From JAEUOS01 sp965279115 (GTDB lineage Bacteria; Pseudomonadota; Gammaproteobacteria; Burkholderiales; JAEUOS01): 64,000 nt of DNA. Location: assembly GCA_965279115.1 (NCBI GenBank), contig OZ257137.1:3472001-3536000 (forward strand), read 5' to 3'. Every line of letters starts with the position of its first letter. Position 1 is the stretch's first letter. The position numbers and the translations under genes were made by a program. Shown here piece by piece: positions 60,671 through 64,000 of this stretch. The notes beneath the pieces were generated by a model that worked only from the letters and a program-made list of their open reading frames with translations, was not told the origin of the DNA and made no database searches.

Positions 60671-61759
60671 ATGATTTTCGATCGCGCGTTACGGCGCGAA
60701 ATGACCCAGGTGGCGAGTGCCGTTTTCGTCACGCTTTTCACCGTCATGGCGACGACCCAGTCGATCCGGCTTCTGGGGGATGCTGCCACCGGCAAGCTGG
60801 CCTCCGAGGCCGTGCTGGCGCTGCTCGGATTCTCCGCCCTCAATTACCTGCCGGTCCTGCTGTCGCTGACGGTGTTCATGTCGGTCTTGCTGGTGATATC
60901 AAGGCAGTACAAGGATTCGGAAATGGTGGTCTGGTTCGCAAGTGGCCAATCCCTTACCGCCTGGGTGTGGCCGGTGATGGTTTTCGCCTTGCCGTTCGTG
61001 ACGATCATCGCCGTATTGAGCCTGGGCGTTTCGCCCTGGGCCACCCACCAGGCCGAGCGATACAAGGAGCGCATGGAAGCGCGCGACGAAGCCGCGCGCA
61101 TCGCACCCGGCGCCTTCAAGGAGTCGGCTGGCGGAGAGCGGGTGTTCTTCGTCGAAACCCTCGCGGGGGACGTAACCAGTGTCCAGAACGTGTTCGTGAG
61201 CTCGGTCGTGCAGGGAAAGCTTGGCGTGATGGTCAGCCGGCGCGGCTACACGGAAACCGCCGACAACGGCGACAGGTTCCTGGTGATGGTCAATGGCCGC
61301 CGCTACGAGGGCGAACCCGGGCGCCTCGACTTCAAGATGATGGACTTTGAACGCTATGCCGTACGCGTCGAGCAAAAAGCCGGCCGGGCGGATCCGGACG
61401 CAACGCCGAAGCAACTCTCCACGCTTCAACTGCTGGCGCAAAGGACCAATCCCAACAAGGGCGAGTTTCTTTGGCGCATCGGCCTGCCCTTGTCCGCAGC
61501 GATGCTGGCCCTGCTCGCCATCCCCCTTGCATTCGTGAATCCGCGCGTCGGCCGCTCGGTCAATCTGGTGCTCGCCTTCCTCATTTACCTCGTCTACAGC
61601 AATTGCATCAGCATCACCCAGGCATGGGTCGCGCAGGGCAAGGTGGGTTTCCATGCGGCGTGGTGGATGGTGCATGTGGCCATGGTCGCGCTGTTGTTCG
61701 CGCTGTTCTTTCGCCGCCTTGCCGTCAATCGCGTGTTCAGGGCGTTCTCGCGCGGATGA
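60671..61759 (+). CDS. lptF: LptF, LPS export permease
   Basis: Inner-membrane subunit of the LptB2FG ABC transporter that extracts LPS toward the Lpt bridge. 362 residues, begins MIFDRALRREMTQVASAVFV, with six transmembrane helices in two groups of three and a large periplasmic beta-jellyroll domain between (about 125-260, for example FVSSVVQGKLGVMVSRRGY). Stop overlaps the lptG ATG (ATGA). Confidence 0.95.
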   Translation: MIFDRALRREMTQVASAVFVTLFTVMATTQSIRLLGDAATGKLASEAVLALLGFSALNYLPVLLSLTVFMSVLLVISRQYKDSEMVVWFASGQSLTAWVWPVMVFALPFVTIIAVLSLGVSPWATHQAERYKERMEARDEAARIAPGAFKESAGGERVFFVETLAGDVTSVQNVFVSSVVQGKLGVMVSRRGYTETADNGDRFLVMVNGRRYEGEPGRLDFKMMDFERYAVRVEQKAGRADPDATPKQLSTLQLLAQRTNPNKGEFLWRIGLPLSAAMLALLAIPLAFVNPRVGRSVNLVLAFLIYLVYSNCISITQAWVAQGKVGFHAAWWMVHVAMVALLFALFFRRLAVNRVFRAFSRG

Positions 61760-62835
61760 AAACGATTTCCCGCTACCTCGTGCGCGAGATCGTGTCGGCC
61801 ACGGTGCTGGTACTGGCCGCCTTTCTTGGCCTGTTCGGGTTTTTCGACCTGATCCATGAACTCGGCGACATCGGCAAAGGCGACTACAAGCTGCAGCATG
61901 CGGCCTTGTTTGTCCTGCTGACCGTGCCCGGCCATGTCTACGAACTCATGCCCATCGCCGCGCTGATCGGCGCGATCTATGGCCTGGCGCAACTGGCGGC
62001 GCATTCCGAGGTTACGGTGATGCGGATTTCGGGAATGTCGACGTGGCGGGCGCTGCGCACGGTACTTGGCATCGGCATGATGTTCGCCGTGGTCACGTTC
62101 CTGGTCGGCGAGGTTGTCGCGCCGCAGGCCGAGCGCGCGGCGCAGGCATTGCGCCTGAAGGCGCTTACCTCGGTCATCGCGCAGGAATTCCGCTCCGGCC
62201 TGTGGGTCAAGGATGGCACGCGTTTCGTGAACGTGCGCGAGGTGAAGCCCGACACCCGCCTGGTCGGCATTGCGATCTACGAGTTCGATGCCGACAACCG
62301 GTTGCGCTCGGTCACCAACGCGCGCAGCGGAGAGTATGCCCCTCCCAATGCCTGGAACCTGGGCGAGGTGACGCGTACCGTGATCGGCAGACCCGGCGAG
62401 CCAAGCCGGGTCGAGAACGCGGCCGATTTCAAATGGACGTCCGACCTCAATCCGGACATCCTGGGCGTGCTGTTGGTGCAACCCGACAAGATGTCGCTTG
62501 CGAACCTGCACCGCTACACCCGCCATCTGGAAGAAAACCGCCAGAAAACAGACCGATATGACATTGCCCTTTGGAAAAAGGTAGTTTATCCGCTTGCCAT
62601 TCTGGTGATGATGGCGCTGTCCCTGCCGTTTGCGTATATGCATGCCCGGTCTGGCGGCATTTCGCTGAAAATCTTTGCCGGCATCATGCTGGGCCTGGTG
62701 TTTCATCTGCTCAACAGCCTGTTTGCCCACCTGGGCGCCATCAACACGTGGCCCGCGGTATTGTCGGCCACCACGCCAGCGGCCATGTTCATGGTGTTGG
62801 CCTGGCTGATGCTCTATCGCGCGACCCGGGCTTGA
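61756..62835 (+). CDS. lptG: LptG, LPS export permease
   Basis: Partner of LptF in LPS extraction. 359 residues, starting MKTISRYLVREIVSATVLVL, with six transmembrane helices and a central periplasmic jellyroll (about 125-265). Conserved SVTVMRISGMSTW-type coupling segment faces LptB. The ATP-binding protein LptB is not in the window. The upstream frame to 61471 is shadow. Confidence 0.95.
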   Translation: MKTISRYLVREIVSATVLVLAAFLGLFGFFDLIHELGDIGKGDYKLQHAALFVLLTVPGHVYELMPIAALIGAIYGLAQLAAHSEVTVMRISGMSTWRALRTVLGIGMMFAVVTFLVGEVVAPQAERAAQALRLKALTSVIAQEFRSGLWVKDGTRFVNVREVKPDTRLVGIAIYEFDADNRLRSVTNARSGEYAPPNAWNLGEVTRTVIGRPGEPSRVENAADFKWTSDLNPDILGVLLVQPDKMSLANLHRYTRHLEENRQKTDRYDIALWKKVVYPLAILVMMALSLPFAYMHARSGGISLKIFAGIMLGLVFHLLNSLFAHLGAINTWPAVLSATTPAAMFMVLAWLMLYRATRA

Positions 62836-62845
62836 AGTGACCGTG

Positions 62846-62871
62846 ATTGTGGTGTTTTTGCCACAAAAATA
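62846..62871. other. Inverted repeat in the lptG-tpsB gap
   Basis: TTGTGG and CCACAA lie 8 bases apart in TTGTGGTGTTTTTGCCACAA shortly after lptG. It may be a weak hairpin or an operator for the downstream transporter gene; no T-run follows in either direction that would make it an intrinsic terminator. Confidence 0.3.
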
Positions 62872-62987
62872 GGCGATACCTCAGGTAAGATCTCAGGATT
62901 AAAGGGCCGGACGGTCGATATTCCACAGGATTTGATGCCTGCCGGCCTGCCAAGCCAGAATTGGCGAATCCTTTGGGGAGGATGGGC

Positions 62988-64000
62988 ATGCAGTCATGCC
63001 GCGCGTATTTCAGGCGCGCAATCGGGGCTGGCATCGTGGTGTCGATTGTCACCGCCTCGACGGGGTTCGCGCAGACGCCGCGTTTCGAGGTCCGGCAGTA
63101 TGTGGTGGAGGGCAATACGCTGCTTTCTGCTGCTGAAATTGAAAGTGCGGTTGCACCGCACCGTGGCGGGCAGCGTGACTTCGGCGACATCCAGCGGGCC
63201 CTCGAGGCACTCGAGGCGGCGTACCGGGCGCGCGGCTATTCCGCGGTTTCAGTGCAACTCCCGGAGCAGGAAGTCGCGGGCGGGCAAGTGCGGTTTCGGG
63301 TGGTTGAGGCGCGCATCGCAAGGATCGTTGTCGAGGGCAACCAGCATTTTTCAACGCAAAACGTGCTGGCGGCGTTACCCGGATTGATTGCCGGCGAGGT
63401 GCCTAACGCGCGGGCGATGTCCGAGTCGATACAACTTGCCAACGAGAACCCGGCCCGGCAGGCCGACGTGGTTTTGTCCGTCGGCGAGAAGGAAGGCGAA
63501 CTTGACGTCAAGGTGAACGTGACCGATGAGCGGCCCTGGCGCGGTTTCGTCACCTATGACAATACCGGCAACAACGCGACCGGCCAGCATCGCCTGGGCG
63601 TGGCCTTGCAGCATGCCAACCTGTTCAACCGTGACCATGTGGCAACGCTCGCCTACACGGGGGCGCCAGAGAAGCCGGCGGGCACCAAGGTCGACATCTG
63701 GAGCCTTGGATATCGCATCCCCTTTTACAAGTGGGGCGACAGCATGGACCTGCTGTACGCCAAGTCGACCATCGGGACACCTTCGAACTCTCCGGCGCTT
63801 GGCAGCACCATCGGCATTGTCGGCCGCGGCAGTGTCGGCGCCGTGCGTTGGAATCACCTCTTCGCGCGCGCCGGCGAATACAGCTCGCGCCTGATCCTGG
63901 CGCTCGACTATCGTGACATGAAGAGTGCCTGCGTCGATGCCAATGGTGCGCCGGTCACGGGGGTGGCCGGATGCGTTGATTATCTTGTCCAGCCGGTGAG
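62988..64000 (+). CDS. TpsB (FhaC/ShlB/HecB-type) two-partner secretion transporter, partial
   Basis: The 5' part (about 338 codons) of an outer-membrane transporter, cut by the window end. After a signal peptide (VTASTGFAQ) come two POTRA domains: RFEVRQYVVEGNTLL to VEARI (about 22-100), and IARIVVEGNQHFS with NARAMSESIQLANEN (about 100-175). Barrel strands follow (WRGFVTYDNTGNNATGQHRL and on). TpsB proteins export large beta-helical TpsA adhesins or haemolysins. GGGGAGG at 62975-62981 with six bases to the ATG at 62988 selects that start over 62982. The partner TpsA would lie beyond 64 kb. Confidence 0.9.
   Translation, partial: MQSCRAYFRRAIGAGIVVSIVTASTGFAQTPRFEVRQYVVEGNTLLSAAEIESAVAPHRGGQRDFGDIQRALEALEAAYRARGYSAVSVQLPEQEVAGGQVRFRVVEARIARIVVEGNQHFSTQNVLAALPGLIAGEVPNARAMSESIQLANENPARQADVVLSVGEKEGELDVKVNVTDERPWRGFVTYDNTGNNATGQHRLGVALQHANLFNRDHVATLAYTGAPEKPAGTKVDIWSLGYRIPFYKWGDSMDLLYAKSTIGTPSNSPALGSTIGIVGRGSVGAVRWNHLFARAGEYSSRLILALDYRDMKSACVDANGAPVTGVAGCVDYLVQPV

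Overview
The window is high-GC DNA packed with genes on both strands. Gene content and order point to a betaproteobacterium: the run cmk-rpsA-ihfB-lapA-lapB-ugd-hldA-hldD-comEA-cysM, the block holC/pepA with divergent lptF-lptG, a Bug-type tripartite tricarboxylate receptor, and a PEP-CTERM protein. I cannot fix the family; a Rhodocyclales, Nitrosomonadales or Burkholderiales-like environmental lineage fits. I found no insertion sequence, prophage, CRISPR array, rRNA or tRNA.

Layout. (1) 0.1-2.5 kb, minus strand: an ECF sigma factor / anti-sigma operon headed by a small lipoprotein, with a candidate autoregulatory ECF promoter, then a periplasmic TPR protein. (2) 2.6-16.3 kb, plus strand: an SDR oxidoreductase and a complete pelABCDEFG operon for Pel exopolysaccharide, whose PelD carries a c-di-GMP I-site. 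A PEP-CTERM surface protein follows at 16.4 kb. (3) 17.2-26.2 kb: ROK sugar kinase, a FitAB/VapBC-like toxin-antitoxin pair, an HlyC-like acyltransferase homologue lacking the expected catalytic pair, a periplasmic histidine phosphatase, dusA, pncB, a class I aminotransferase, an NhaD-like antiporter and a TauD-like dioxygenase. (4) 26.2-34.1 kb: AI-2E family transporter, then an accessory catabolic cluster (two Tat-exported hydrolases, a VOC protein, a DUF1330 protein, a Bug receptor, a fumarylacetoacetase-family hydrolase, an APH-like kinase). (5) 34.1-37.7 kb, minus strand: an SbmA/BacA-like ABC transporter, rlmJ and an aldo/keto reductase. (6) 37.7-42.1 kb: a control region with repeated GTAGGAA elements, a FeeM/exosortase-associated type acyltransferase and a membrane PAS-GGDEF-EAL protein. 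(7) 42.2-51.8 kb: the conserved translation, LPS-assembly and heptose block. (8) 51.8-56.8 kb, minus strand: MoxR, DUF58, transglutaminase and MltB. (9) 56.9-62.8 kb: histone-deacetylase-like hydrolase, a DUF2486-like protein, holC, pepA, lptF and lptG. (10) 63.0 kb to the end: the 5' part of a TpsB (FhaC/ShlB-type) outer-membrane transporter.

A common theme is the cell envelope and surface: Pel, PEP-CTERM, LPS assembly (LapAB, LptFG, HldA/HldD), murein turnover (MltB) and two-partner secretion, with c-di-GMP input through PelD and the GGDEF-EAL protein. The least ordinary signals are a promoter-like element inside an apparent in-frame insertion of cmk, the HlyC-like gene without its catalytic His and Asp, the GTAGGAA operator cluster at 37.8-38.0 kb, and an ECF sigma gene whose only well-placed start is ATT.
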